Of a DNA stretch of 43,366 nucleotides, positions 9,752-17,096 are shown in pieces. The first letter of the stretch is position 1, and each line of letters opens with the position of its first letter. The stretch is from Longimicrobium sp. Its GTDB lineage: Bacteria > Gemmatimonadota > Gemmatimonadetes > Longimicrobiales > Longimicrobiaceae. The notes under the pieces were generated by a model. The model searched no databases, was not told where the DNA came from, and saw only the letters and a list, made by a program, of their open reading frames with translations. The stretch covers positions 1 through 43,366 of the forward strand of contig NZ_DASVSF010000080.1 in the NCBI RefSeq assembly GCF_036388275.1, written 5' to 3'. The position numbers were made by a program, and so were the translations under genes.

Positions 9752-10585
9752 GTGCGTGTCCTGATCACCGGCGGCGGCGGGCTGCTGGGCGGCGAGCTGA
9801 TCCGCCAGGCGCCCGCGGAGGTGGAGGTGCACGCCACCCGCCGCTCGTCGCCTGTGCACGGCGCGCCCTCGCACGAAGTCGACCTGTCCGACGCGGCCGC
9901 CGTCCGGGCGCTCTTCGCGGCTGTGCGTCCGGATCTGGTGATCCATACGGCGTACTCGGCGCGGGAGGGGGAGCGCGACATTTGGCGGGCGACGGAGAGC
10001 GTGGTCGCGGCCTGTCTTGAGACGGGCGCGGCGCTCGTGCACATGAGCACCGACGCGCTGCTGGACGGAGAAAGCGGGCCGTACGGGGAGGATGCGGAGC
10101 CGGACCCGGTGCACGAGTACGGCCGATGGAAGGCGCGCGCGGAGTTTCACGTCCGCGCGGCGAGGCCCACCGCCGCCGTCGTCCGCACGTCACTGATCGT
10201 GCGCGCGGACCCGCCGGACGGGGGAAGCGCCACCGTGATCGACGCACTGCGCCGCGGCGAGCCCGTGCGCCTGTTCACGGACGAGCTGCGCTGCCCGACC
10301 GCCGTCGAAGATCTCGCCGCGCAGGTGTGGGAGGTGGCGCAGCTGCCGGTGGACCGGCGTGCGGGGGTGTGGCACCTGGTGGCGCCCGAGGCCGTCAGCC
10401 GGTACGCACTGGGCGTCCTGCTCGCCACCCGCCACGGGCTGAACCCGGACGGCATCACCCCCGTGCCCAGCGCCTCGTCGCCCGTGCCGCGCCCGCGCGA
10501 CCTGCGCCTGCTTACGCCCCGCGCCGACCGCGAGCTGCGCACCCGCGCCCGGCCCATCAGCGCCGCGCTGTTCCCGCCGCGATGA
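9752..10585 (+). CDS. RmlD-like sugar-nucleotide reductase (SDR family)
   Basis: A 277-residue extended short-chain dehydrogenase resembling dTDP-4-dehydrorhamnose reductase. The N-terminal RVLITGGGGLLGGEL is the NAD(P)-binding glycine motif. STDALLDGE takes the place of the family's STDYVFDG block, and YGRWKARAE carries the Tyr and Lys of the YxxxK catalytic pair. Other rhamnose-pathway genes are absent here, so the substrate is open. I chose the GTG at 9752 because family members begin right at the glycine motif; an in-frame ATG at 9710, touching the previous stop, would add 14 residues. Confidence 0.8.
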   Translation: MRVLITGGGGLLGGELIRQAPAEVEVHATRRSSPVHGAPSHEVDLSDAAAVRALFAAVRPDLVIHTAYSAREGERDIWRATESVVAACLETGAALVHMSTDALLDGESGPYGEDAEPDPVHEYGRWKARAEFHVRAARPTAAVVRTSLIVRADPPDGGSATVIDALRRGEPVRLFTDELRCPTAVEDLAAQVWEVAQLPVDRRAGVWHLVAPEAVSRYALGVLLATRHGLNPDGITPVPSASSPVPRPRDLRLLTPRADRELRTRARPISAALFPPR

Positions 10586-10661
10586 CCTTGCGTGTGCCGC
10601 CGCGGCCGCCGAGCTTCAGCGGGAGCAGACCCTTCCCCCGAAAATGCTGGAGGTCTCCCCC

Positions 10662-11168
10662 ATGCGAATGATGCGAACCCTGTTGATCGCCTGCGGATTG
10701 ATGGTGCCCGCCGTTGCCGCCGCCCAGCCCACCACCACCCCGGCGCAGCCGGCGACGACGGTCTCGGCCGCGTCGTTGTCGCTGGCCCGCGAGCTCACGA
10801 CGCTGATGGACCTGGCGGGGAACGCCAGCGTGGGCGTCGACGTGATGCTCGACGCCATGCAAGCGCAGAACCCGGAACTCGCCCAGTTCCGCGCCGTCCT
10901 GCAGCGGTGGGCGCGCACGATCTTTTCGACGGAAGAGGCGGCCGTGGCGTTCGCCCGCATCTATGCGGAGGCGTTCACCGAGGCGGAGCTTCGCGACCTC
11001 GTCACGTTCATGCGCACGCCCTCGGGCCGGCGGTTCGCCGCCGCGCAAGGAGAGCTGGCGCGGCGCGGGTCAGAGGTGGGAAAGCGGCTGGCGGAGGAGA
11101 ACCAAGGCGAGTTGATGCAGATGCTGCAGGCGGAGCAGCAGAAGGCTCCCCCTCGCAAGCAGAACTGA
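10662..11168 (+). CDS. Secreted DUF2059 protein
   Basis: A 168-residue exported protein. A signal peptide (RTLLIACGLMVPAVAAAQ) is followed by a Thr/Pro-rich linker and an all-helical domain with AEAFTEAELRDLVTFMRTP and GRRFAAAQGEL, the characteristic DUF2059 blocks. The function of this periplasmic family is unknown. GGAGGT at 10649-10654 sits 7 bases before the ATG at 10662, which fixes the start over an upstream in-frame ATG at 10644. The tail is rich in Gln and Glu. A strong hairpin follows the gene. Confidence 0.85.
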   Translation: MRMMRTLLIACGLMVPAVAAAQPTTTPAQPATTVSAASLSLARELTTLMDLAGNASVGVDVMLDAMQAQNPELAQFRAVLQRWARTIFSTEEAAVAFARIYAEAFTEAELRDLVTFMRTPSGRRFAAAQGELARRGSEVGKRLAEENQGELMQMLQAEQQKAPPRKQN

Positions 11169-11190
11169 GCATTTGCACCGCCTGAACGAC

Positions 11191-11228
11191 GACAGCCGGC
11201 GATCCCCGCAGGGGGACCGCCGGCTGTC
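11191..11228. terminator. Bidirectional hairpin between convergent genes
   Basis: GACAGCCGGCG (11191-11201) pairs perfectly with CGCCGGCTGTC (11218-11228), and TCCCC/GGGGA extends the stem inside. It lies between the convergent DUF2059 gene and the small helical gene at 11266, and probably ends both transcripts. There is no long T-tract, as is common in GC-rich genomes. Confidence 0.75.
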
Positions 11229-11265
11229 CGGCGTCAGGGCTCCCGCGCGGCGGGCGCCGTTCCGC

Positions 11266-11496
11266 CTACGACGCGGGGTGAAGGCGCGCGTGCAGCAGCA
11301 CCTTGGCACGGTCCGCCCGCGCGCTGTTCTCCTGCTTCACCGAGCGGAAGAACTCGGCCAGGTTGCTGTCGCCCTCTTCCTCGGCGTCGCGGATGTACTG
11401 GTCGTACGTCTCGGCGCCCTGCAGCGCGTGGAAGAGAATGCTGACCAGGTTGTACGTCAGGTCTCCGGTACCCGTGTTGCCCGTGCTGTCCGACAT
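11266..11496 (-). CDS. Small ferritin-like helical protein
   Basis: A 76-residue protein with two predicted helices: YNLVSILFHALQGAETYDQY and a second rich in Glu and Arg (EFFRSVKQENSARADRAK). The pattern of Glu and His residues in amphipathic helices resembles half of a rubrerythrin or ferritin four-helix bundle, so it may dimerise. I cannot show metal binding. AGGAGA lies 8 bases before the ATG at 11496. The longer open frame up to 11697 is low-complexity and rejected. Confidence 0.8.
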   Translation of the reverse strand: MSDSTGNTGTGDLTYNLVSILFHALQGAETYDQYIRDAEEEGDSNLAEFFRSVKQENSARADRAKVLLHARLHPAS

Positions 11497-11723
11497 CGAG
11501 CGTTCTCCTGATAAGGTTCGTGCCTCAACTGCCGCGTGCGCCCTGCGCAAGACAGGGGCCGCGTGCCGGAGGCGAAAACGCGTCGTCATCGTCGTCCGGG
11601 AACTCCGGTGCGCGCACCGGGTGCAACTCGCTGGCGCGGCGCGCGCGGCACGTGTATCCTCTCGATCCGCGCCGTTCCCGCACCTCGTCGTTCCCAATCC
11701 CCGCCGGCCCCACGGAGCACTCG

Positions 11724-12404
11724 ATGGAGATCGTCGGCGGTGTGGTGTTCGTCGTGATCCTCTACGCGCTCTCCGTCCTGGCCCACCAGACCAAGCAGGA
11801 CCGCATCGACGCGCTCCGGGATCTCGCGACGCGGCTGGGATGGAGCTTCCAGGATGCGCCGCCGGTCACCATCATCCCCCACGTGGAGCGGTTCGAGCTG
11901 TTCAGGCAGGGCCGCGATCGAAGAATCCGCAACTCCCTGGCGGGCGAGAGCGGCGGCGACCGGTTCGCCGTGTTCGACTACTCGTACGTGACGGGCAGCG
12001 GAAACATGCAGAAAACCTATAGCCAGACGGTGCTCCACGTGCACTCGCCGCGGCTGGACCTTCCGCTCTTTTTGCTGCGGCCGGAGAACCTGCTTCATCG
12101 CATCGGCAAGCTGGTGGGGCACCACGACATCGACATCGAGGGCCATCCCGCGTTTTCAGGCGAGTACCTGTTGCAGGGCCAGGACGAAAGCTCCATCCGG
12201 GCCGTGTTCGAGCCCGACGTGGTGGCGTTCTACGAAGCCAACCGCGGGCACTGCACTACCGGCGCGGGGTCCGACCTGCTGCTCTGGCGCTCCGCGACGC
12301 TGGCGAGCGCCGAAGAAGTGCCCGCGCTGCTGGAACTGGGGCGCGACCTGCTGGCCCGGCTCACCAGCCGTGCCCTCCCGCACCCGAACGAGCCGGCTGC
12401 TTAG
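11724..12404 (+). CDS. Membrane-anchored protein of unknown function
   Basis: A 226-residue protein that I do not recognise. One hydrophobic N-terminal segment (EIVGGVVFVVILYALSVL) precedes a soluble alpha/beta domain with VFDYSYVTGSG and QTVLHVHSPRLDLPLFLLRP. The soluble part would face the cytoplasm or periplasm depending on topology. GGAG precedes the ATG at 11724. The gene is divergent from the small helical gene at 11266-11496, with 227 bases between their starts. Confidence 0.8.
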   Translation: MEIVGGVVFVVILYALSVLAHQTKQDRIDALRDLATRLGWSFQDAPPVTIIPHVERFELFRQGRDRRIRNSLAGESGGDRFAVFDYSYVTGSGNMQKTYSQTVLHVHSPRLDLPLFLLRPENLLHRIGKLVGHHDIDIEGHPAFSGEYLLQGQDESSIRAVFEPDVVAFYEANRGHCTTGAGSDLLLWRSATLASAEEVPALLELGRDLLARLTSRALPHPNEPAA

Positions 12405-12450
12405 ACGCACGACAGGGTTCTCTCGTTCGGGGCGGTGAGGGAGCACGCGG

Positions 12451-12478
12451 GCCTCGCTGGGGCGACTGAAGTCGCGGC
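12451..12478. repeat. Dispersed repeat with GGGGCGACTGAAGTCGC core, copy 1
   Basis: The core contains the small palindrome GCGACT-GA-AGTCGC. Twenty-four bases, 12455-12478, recur without change at 43225-43248. The two loci share no gene context, so this is a mobile or dispersed intergenic element. Confidence 0.75.
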
Positions 12479-12617
12479 AGAATCAGCCTTAGACACCATG
12501 ATCAAACAAGATGCACGGAAACGGCGAAAATACTAGGTGTGCGCGCGCAACCCGCACTCACTAAACCGCCGGAACGTGCATCCTTTCCGACGAACGGACA
12601 GCGCAACGGACAGAATC

Positions 12618-12648
12618 GCCTGCCGGGAGTCGCCCGGCGGGCTGTTTC
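12618..12648 (+). terminator. Terminator-like hairpin in a gene-free stretch
   Basis: GCCTGCCGGG pairs with CCCGGCGGGC around a 5-base loop and is followed by TGTTTCGTT. The gene-free stretch 12405-12796 holds this hairpin and the dispersed repeat at 12451-12478; I see nothing else in it. Confidence 0.45.
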
Positions 12649-12796
12649 GTTCCCACGAGATTCTAGTCTCCGATGGGTGCGTGCGGGGTATAGGTAACCG
12701 AGGGGGCTAAAGCGAGCGAGCCGATAGAACGGCCGCGCGCGATCCCCGGTACTTGGATAAGAGCCCACCGAGCCACATTAGTCGCACCAGCAGGGT

Positions 12797-13130
12797 ATGC
12801 CGCGCATGATCGCCCCCCACTACCCGCCCGGACCGGCGGCGCTCGCCGCCCGCTGGCGAGAGGACGCCCAGGTGCTGCGCCGCTACGGCGCGACCAGCCG
12901 CGCCCGGCTGCTAGAGCAGATGGCCGCCGAACTGGAAGCGAGCACCGCAGCGGATGCGATGGCTTACGGTTGCACTCAGCATCGCCGCCGAACTGTCCGG
13001 GTACGCGCGCACACCTGCGGCGGCTGATTCGGGAGGGCAAACTAATGGCCGCAGGAACGGAAGGACGCGAGCCACAAGTGCGCCTCAGTGACCTACCCCG
13101 GAAGGCAACGCCCGGGGCACCGGCCCAGGA
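12797..13130 (+). pseudogene. Frameshifted small helix-turn-helix protein
   Basis: Three consecutive reading frames together spell one small protein. Frame one from 12797 gives a helical segment (ARWREDAQVLRRYGA to AAELEAS). Frame two, from about 12957, gives LTVALSIAAELSGYART. Frame three, from 13012, gives HLRRLIREGKL, then VRLSDLPRK near 13100. The joined product looks like an excisionase-type helix-turn-helix in which AAELSGYARTHLRRLIREG is the DNA-binding unit. Two shifts, near 12950 and 13011, break it. Proteins of this kind often sit beside integrases, but none is present. The C-terminus is unclear. Confidence 0.55.
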
Positions 13131-13290
13131 TCGGGCATGGCCCTTCGCTCGGGCCGTCGTGGCCGAGGTCGTGGGCCCCGGACGCATGCTCCCGCCCCGC
13201 CGGAAAACCGAAAGGTCCCCGCGTAAAAAAGTTCGGACGGCGGGCTCGGGGGGGACAAGCCCCCCACTCCCCCGCCGCACGGTAAAATTG

Positions 13291-13321
13291 AAACCCCGCC
13301 GGACCGGGACCGGCGGGGTTT
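13291..13321. terminator. Strong hairpin terminator
   Basis: AAACCCCGCCG (13291-13301) pairs perfectly with CGGCGGGGTTT (13311-13321) around a 9-base loop. On the minus strand the stem is followed by CAATTTTACCG, so it most likely ends the minus-strand gene whose stop is at 13347. The rest of 13131-13346 shows no gene. Confidence 0.8.
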
Positions 13322-13346
13322 CTCGTGCTAGTTCGGCCCCCGTTAG

Positions 13347-13817
13347 TTACCGGGAATCCGGTGCCCCCCGCGCCCCCCGCTGCGCAGGAAGCCAAATCTG
13401 CACCGCCCGCAGTCGTCCGATCCCCGGAATTGCGCGCGGGGCTGCGCCCCGCACATCTTGCAGCACGCGTGCCGCCCACGGCAGAACCCGAGGCCGCTGG
13501 GCCTGCTGCACGCGGAACGTTGCGCTTCCGCTGGCAGCATCGCCAGTCGCACGACGTACGGCCATCAGCGCTTCCACCGCCTGCGTCAGCGTGGCCGCGT
13601 CCGCGTCGGGCGCCAACAGAATGACATCTTGCGGAGATCTGCCGCCGAACCGTTCCAGCCGGAACGGCGTCTCCGCTCCCTGCAACTCGGGCGAGATCGC
13701 GACCAGCGCGGGCACGCGGGCCTGTGCCGTGCCGTGTGCCTGCTGGGCCATGCAGAAGGATTGCGGCACGACCGCCACCGCGACGGCCAGCAGCAACGCG
13801 CGAATCAGCGAACGCAT
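13347..13817 (-). CDS. Secreted protein of unknown function
   Basis: A 156-residue protein with a clear signal peptide (IRALLLAVAVAVVPQSFCMAQ). The mature part includes VPALVAISPELQG, RFGGRSPQDVILLAPD and a region rich in Arg and Ala. I do not recognise a family. The second half has strongly biased composition, so the downstream end may be degraded or poorly conserved. AAGG lies upstream of the ATG at 13817. A terminator hairpin follows. Confidence 0.6.
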   Translation of the reverse strand: MRSLIRALLLAVAVAVVPQSFCMAQQAHGTAQARVPALVAISPELQGAETPFRLERFGGRSPQDVILLAPDADAATLTQAVEALMAVRRATGDAASGSATFRVQQAQRPRVLPWAARVLQDVRGAAPRAIPGIGRLRAVQIWLPAQRGARGAPDSR

Positions 13818-13878
13818 ATTTCTACCTTAACGGGTTCAGGTTTTCCAAGACGCGCCGGGGGGGAAGCCAGGTTGCACC

Positions 13879-14574
13879 TCATTGACAAACTTCCGCCCAG
13901 CCGGACCAGTACTGCTGCCAAGTTCGGCCGCCATCGTTTGAAATCTCGATCACGATGAATTCCCAAGAGCAGGAGTCGCCGCCGCCGTCACCGCCTCCCT
14001 CGCTCCCGCCCCCGTCGCCGTCCCCGCCGCAATCCGGCGTAGCAGAGTACGGATCGTAGGTATCCAGGGAGTATCCGTCCGAGCCGCCGTCGCCGCACCC
14101 GTCGCCCCACCCGTCGTCGCCAACCTGCCAGACGGTGCCCTCGAAGGACACCACTTTGCCGATCCCCCACTGACCGTACCCAAAGCACTTGCCCGTCCAT
14201 GACCCCTCCGCAAGCCACTCGTTGTCGGCCGAGCGGCCCAGCGTCATCCGGTAGCGATAGACGCCCCCGCCGAGATAGCCGATACGAGTATGGGGAGCGA
14301 AGAAGGTGAACAGTCGCGGACCCACGGCGTTGATGTTGACCCAGTACTGGACGTGAGAGTTCAGGATCGCGGGACAGGCCATCTCCCCGGTGTCCATCTC
14401 GTACTCCACCCCGCTGCCATCGTCCACGATCTGGAAATTGCTCAGCGGCGCGTGCTCCGGCGGCGGCGTCACTACGGAGGCCGGACCGGCCGGGCTGTCC
14501 GCGCAAGCGGTTGTCAGAGTAACGCTCGCGAGGGCCCACACGAGGAGGAGGGATCGGCTACGCTTCGTACTCAT
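13879..14574 (-). CDS. Lipoprotein with Gly/Asp-rich tail
   Basis: A 231-residue predicted lipoprotein. The signal peptide ends in TLTTACADSPAGP, a lipobox with the lipidated Cys. The middle domain is beta-rich and hydrophobic-aromatic (VQYWVNINAVGPRLFTFF, GYLGGGVYRYRMTLGR). It is followed by a low-complexity stretch of repeated Gly, Asp and Ser, then a final block with ISNDGGRTWQQYWSGW. That last block contains an Asp-box-like SNDGGRTW motif as in BNR repeats. GGAGAA precedes the ATG at 14574. I do not recognise the family. Confidence 0.75.
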   Translation of the reverse strand: MSTKRSRSLLLVWALASVTLTTACADSPAGPASVVTPPPEHAPLSNFQIVDDGSGVEYEMDTGEMACPAILNSHVQYWVNINAVGPRLFTFFAPHTRIGYLGGGVYRYRMTLGRSADNEWLAEGSWTGKCFGYGQWGIGKVVSFEGTVWQVGDDGWGDGCGDGGSDGYSLDTYDPYSATPDCGGDGDGGGSEGGGDGGGDSCSWEFIVIEISNDGGRTWQQYWSGWAEVCQ

Positions 14575-14675
14575 CGGACGAGTTCTCCTCTCATTAACGT
14601 AAAGTGGACTAGGATGACCAACACGGTGCGACCCGCTTACCTTGTGCGCGGCACCTCCTTTCGCGTAGGGTGTGT

Positions 14676-14717
14676 GTGAACAAGCAAGTGAACAAGTGAA
14701 CAAGCAAGCAAGCGAAG
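14676..14717. repeat. Short direct repeats of GTGAACAAGC type
   Basis: GTGAACAAGCAA, GTGAACAA and GTGAACAAGCAAGCAAGC follow one another in the space between the divergent genes at 14574 and 14760. Repetition is of 4-base and 8-12-base units. Function unknown; slippage is the simplest origin. Confidence 0.6.
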
Positions 14718-14759
14718 CAATGCGGCCCCGCGTGCAACCCCGGCAGGAGCGATAAAGAA

Positions 14760-15041
14760 ATGACCAACAGAGAACCCGTAGGCTGGACCCCGCTCACGGC
14801 GGAACAGCGGGAATCGCTTCCCAACGCTGACCATACCTCGCTTTTTTCGCGCGACGAGGTTCAAGCAGCCTTGCAGCAGCTGGTTTCTGCTTCAGATGCA
14901 ACCCGGATCGCCGACGAGCTCTACAGCGACAACAGAGAGCCCGATGTGTTCTTCTATGGTGAACTGCTGACGGCGCTTTCCCGCGTCTCTGAATCGGCAG
15001 CCGCGCGAGTGCGTACCATAACGCCCGGCACAACCGAATAG
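14760..15041 (+). CDS. Small hypothetical protein
   Basis: A 93-residue protein that I do not recognise. It is acidic and appears helical (FSRDEVQAALQQLVSA, DATRIADELYSD), with no signal peptide or membrane segment. AGGAG lies about 10 bases before the ATG. It is divergent from the lipoprotein gene at 13879-14574 and convergent with the BrnA/BrnT pair. Confidence 0.65.
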   Translation: MTNREPVGWTPLTAEQRESLPNADHTSLFSRDEVQAALQQLVSASDATRIADELYSDNREPDVFFYGELLTALSRVSESAAARVRTITPGTTE

Positions 15042-15134
15042 CCGCGAACGGTGTACGTTAAAACGCGAAAGGGGCGGGTCAAGGGTTAGTGACGAATGGG
15101 CTATCGAACGAACGGAATCGCCGCTCGAAATTCT

Positions 15135-15165
15135 CCCCTCTCCCGCGCTGTTTGCGGGGGAGGGG
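15135..15165 (+). repeat. CCCTCTCCC hairpin repeat with GCTGTTT loop, copy 1
   Basis: CCCCTCTCCCGC (15135-15146) pairs with GCGGGGGAGGGG (15154-15165), with one G-T pair, around the loop GCTGTTT. An inverted copy with the same loop lies at 43142-43170. It sits between the convergent gene at 14760 and brnA, where it may also stop transcription. Confidence 0.75.
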
Positions 15166-15205
15166 CCGGGGGAGGGGGAACCCCGTCCACGCTGGTAGCG
15201 GTGGA

Positions 15206-15460
15206 TCAGGCGCTCTGCCGCAGTTCCTCGCGCAGCACGCGGCGAAGCGTCTCTTCCAGCGGTTCTGCCGCGTGGCGTACGTGTTCCCGCAGGGCCGAGT
15301 TGATGAGGCTCTGGTAATTGCCGCCACCCGCCGCATCCACCTGCGCACGAAACCAATCCAGCACCTCGTTGTCCAGCCGGATTGTGATCCGCGTCTTTCC
15401 CGCGGGAGAGGGGTCGATCGCGCCTCGCCGCCCCGCGCTGAAATCGTACTCGTCTTTCAT
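15206..15460 (-). CDS. brnA: BrnA family antitoxin
   Basis: An 84-residue antitoxin of the type II BrnT/BrnA system. The ribbon-helix-helix block KTRITIRLDNEVLDWFRAQV followed by NYQSLINSALREHV is diagnostic. BrnA neutralises the BrnT ribonuclease and, with it, represses the operon. The start codon overlaps the brnT stop by 4 bases (15457-15460), so the two are translationally coupled, toxin first as usual for this family. The C-terminal helix after the DNA-binding part is the region that contacts the toxin in known systems. Confidence 0.92.
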   Translation of the reverse strand: MKDEYDFSAGRRGAIDPSPAGKTRITIRLDNEVLDWFRAQVDAAGGGNYQSLINSALREHVRHAAEPLEETLRRVLREELRQSA

Positions 15461-15732
15461 TGCTTACCTCGATCATAGACAAGTCGCTCTGTTCGCGACG
15501 CCCGGCGCGCGGAAATCAAACGCACCGTTCCTATTCCTCGCCACGTGTAAACCACCACGACGATTCGGCCCAAGCTGTCAGTGCCGATCGTGGCGTAGCG
15601 CTCCTCCTCTGGGTGTGGGTCCTCTACCGTGATCGCGTCCTCGTCCTGCAGCGCACCTACGGCGTCAGCAAACCGAACTCCATGCTTCGCGGCGTTGGTG
15701 CGTGCCTTCTTCGGATCCCATTCAAATCGCAT
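15457..15732 (-). CDS. brnT: BrnT family toxin (ribonuclease)
   Basis: A 91-residue toxin of the BrnT family, a RelE-like ribonuclease that stops growth when freed from BrnA. Characteristic blocks are RFEWDPKKARTNAAKHGV at the start, EERYATIGTDSLGRIVVVVY in the middle, and RLISARRASRTERLVYD at the end. The ATG at 15732 gives the family-typical start MRFEWD. It lies only 3 bases past the predicted -10 box, so the message may have almost no leader. An upstream in-frame ATG at 15756 lies inside the promoter and is rejected. Confidence 0.92.
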   Translation of the reverse strand: MRFEWDPKKARTNAAKHGVRFADAVGALQDEDAITVEDPHPEEERYATIGTDSLGRIVVVVYTWRGIGTVRLISARRASRTERLVYDRGKQ

Positions 15733-15735
15733 CGG

Positions 15736-15764
15736 AGTGTATGCACGTCTGTGCACCCGGTCAA
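15736..15764 (-). promoter_or_regulatory. brnTA promoter with operator palindrome in the spacer
   Basis: On the minus strand a -35 box TTGACC (15759-15764) and a -10 box TACACT (15736-15741) are separated by exactly 17 bases. Inside the spacer lies the inverted repeat TGCAC-AGAC-GTGCA (15742-15755). Its position between the boxes suits repression by the BrnA or BrnT-BrnA complex. That binding is inferred from how BrnTA operons are regulated elsewhere. Confidence 0.75.
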
Positions 15765-15776
15765 GGGTAAAGGGAG

Positions 15777-15804
15777 AAGCGCCGTCCTGACGGGGACGGC
15801 GCTT
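15777..15804. terminator. Hairpin insulating brnTA from the next gene
   Basis: AAGCGCCGTCC (15777-15787) pairs perfectly with GGACGGCGCTT (15794-15804) around a 6-base loop. It lies upstream of the brnTA promoter and downstream of the minus-strand gene ending at 15855, which it probably terminates. Confidence 0.7.
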
Positions 15805-15854
15805 AGGCGAATTGTGTTGCGTGTGGCGAGCCGGCTTACAGCTGACGCAGCACC

Positions 15855-16844
15855 CTACGCCAGCGGCAGACCCGACGTGGCGCGCGTCTGCTCGTCATGA
15901 AGCGCGCGGAACGGGGCGATGTCGGGGTGTTCTACACCGCTGCCCAGCTCCTCCACGAACAGGCACGTCGCGCGGCCGCCGGAGGCTGCGTCGTAGCGCC
16001 GCTCCCATTCGCGCATCGACTGCTCGTCCGCGCCGGTTTCGTACGGAAAGGTGACGGGCGGGTTCTCGACATCCACGCGCCACGGCTTGGGCGTCAGCCG
16101 CGCGCGAAAGCTCTTTTGCACCTGGCACAGCCGGATGTACTGCGGATCCGCCCCCAGCGCCGTCATGGTGGCCTGCACCTGGGCATCGGTGGGCGAAAAC
16201 GGCGCGTGCGTCACCAGGTAGCGCATTCCCGAGTGCGTGCGGTACACGCGTACCCGCCAGTCCGGGTGAGACGCGATCCAGTTGCGCAGCCGTGCCAGGG
16301 GCGCGGTGGGCGGATCTCCCGGCGTCCACCCGGCGGGCGTTGCGGCGGGCGGGGGCGCGGCCGGCGCCGGGGTGCGCGGGCCCAGGAAGGTCTCGGCAAT
16401 GGACTTGAGTCCCGGCGGCACCGGCAGCGCATCCACCAGCCCCCACAGCGGGTGCGAGGTCGCCGGCGGCGTGGCGGGCCGCGATGCGGGCTGGGCGTCC
16501 GCGGCGGGAACGTCGACATCGATGAAGAACGCCCGCGCGGTGTTCAGCACCAGCGCGCCGTACGAGTTGCGGGTGATGGCCGCATCCGGCGCGTCGGCCG
16601 AGGAGGCGGCGGGAAACTCGCGTACCACCTCCTCCCGCAGCGGGCGGTCGCCATACGTGTAGCGCTGGGGAAAGCCCTCCCCCGCCTGGATGCGTGCCGC
16701 CACACGCCCCACCGCCTCCTGCGCCAGCGACTGCGCCTCGGCTGGGCTGCTTCGCGAGCCTCGCCAGACGTGGAACCGCACCGGCTTGCCGGCGGGGGTG
16801 ACGGCCTGGGACTCTGCGCGCGACCAGTAGCGGGGAATCAGCAT
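15855..16844 (-). CDS. Conserved protein of unknown function with F-x-D-x-D motif
   Basis: A 329-residue protein of a family I know only as conserved hypothetical. Its marks are the start MLIPRYWSRAE, the block ITRNSYGALVLNT (90-102) running into AFFIDVD (105-111), the segment HPDWRVRVYRTHSGMRYLVTH, and SFRARLTPKPWRVD. A Pro/Ala-rich linker separates the two conserved halves. The hydrophobic-D-x-D strand followed by an R-x-Y-R-T strand recalls the metal site of archaeo-eukaryotic-primase-like nucleotidyltransferases, but that is a guess. GGAGG precedes the ATG at 16844. The gene is divergent from the oxidase/ThDP pair, with 252 bases between starts. Confidence 0.8.
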   Translation of the reverse strand: MLIPRYWSRAESQAVTPAGKPVRFHVWRGSRSSPAEAQSLAQEAVGRVAARIQAGEGFPQRYTYGDRPLREEVVREFPAASSADAPDAAITRNSYGALVLNTARAFFIDVDVPAADAQPASRPATPPATSHPLWGLVDALPVPPGLKSIAETFLGPRTPAPAAPPPAATPAGWTPGDPPTAPLARLRNWIASHPDWRVRVYRTHSGMRYLVTHAPFSPTDAQVQATMTALGADPQYIRLCQVQKSFRARLTPKPWRVDVENPPVTFPYETGADEQSMREWERRYDAASGGRATCLFVEELGSGVEHPDIAPFRALHDEQTRATSGLPLA

Positions 16845-17096
16845 CGGTTGGCCTCCGGGCGGGTGGACGGGCAACGACGGTGGAGCGTGCGGTGCGTTCA
16901 GTATCTGCGCCGCCGGGCCGGCCCGCAAGCTCCCTGTGCACGTCCATCGGCAGCGGGTCGGTGGGACGCGCATCGCCGTGGTTGTCCCGCCCGGCGCTCG
17001 CACGTACTTTCCGCATCCGGCAGCCTCAGCACTCGCCTTCCCCAGGCTCGCCGCCCCGTCCCGCCGCACGTAATCCACTCCACCGCACCCCATCCG

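Noticed and set aside
12490..12790. Possible tRNA gene in the gene-free stretch
   Set aside because: No cloverleaf arms, T-loop consensus GGTTC or acceptor stem could be found on either strand.
15897..17096. Upstream 400-residue extension of the amine oxidase ORF
   Set aside because: It is antisense to the unknown gene at 15855-16844, and FAD-enzyme sequence starts only after 17097.
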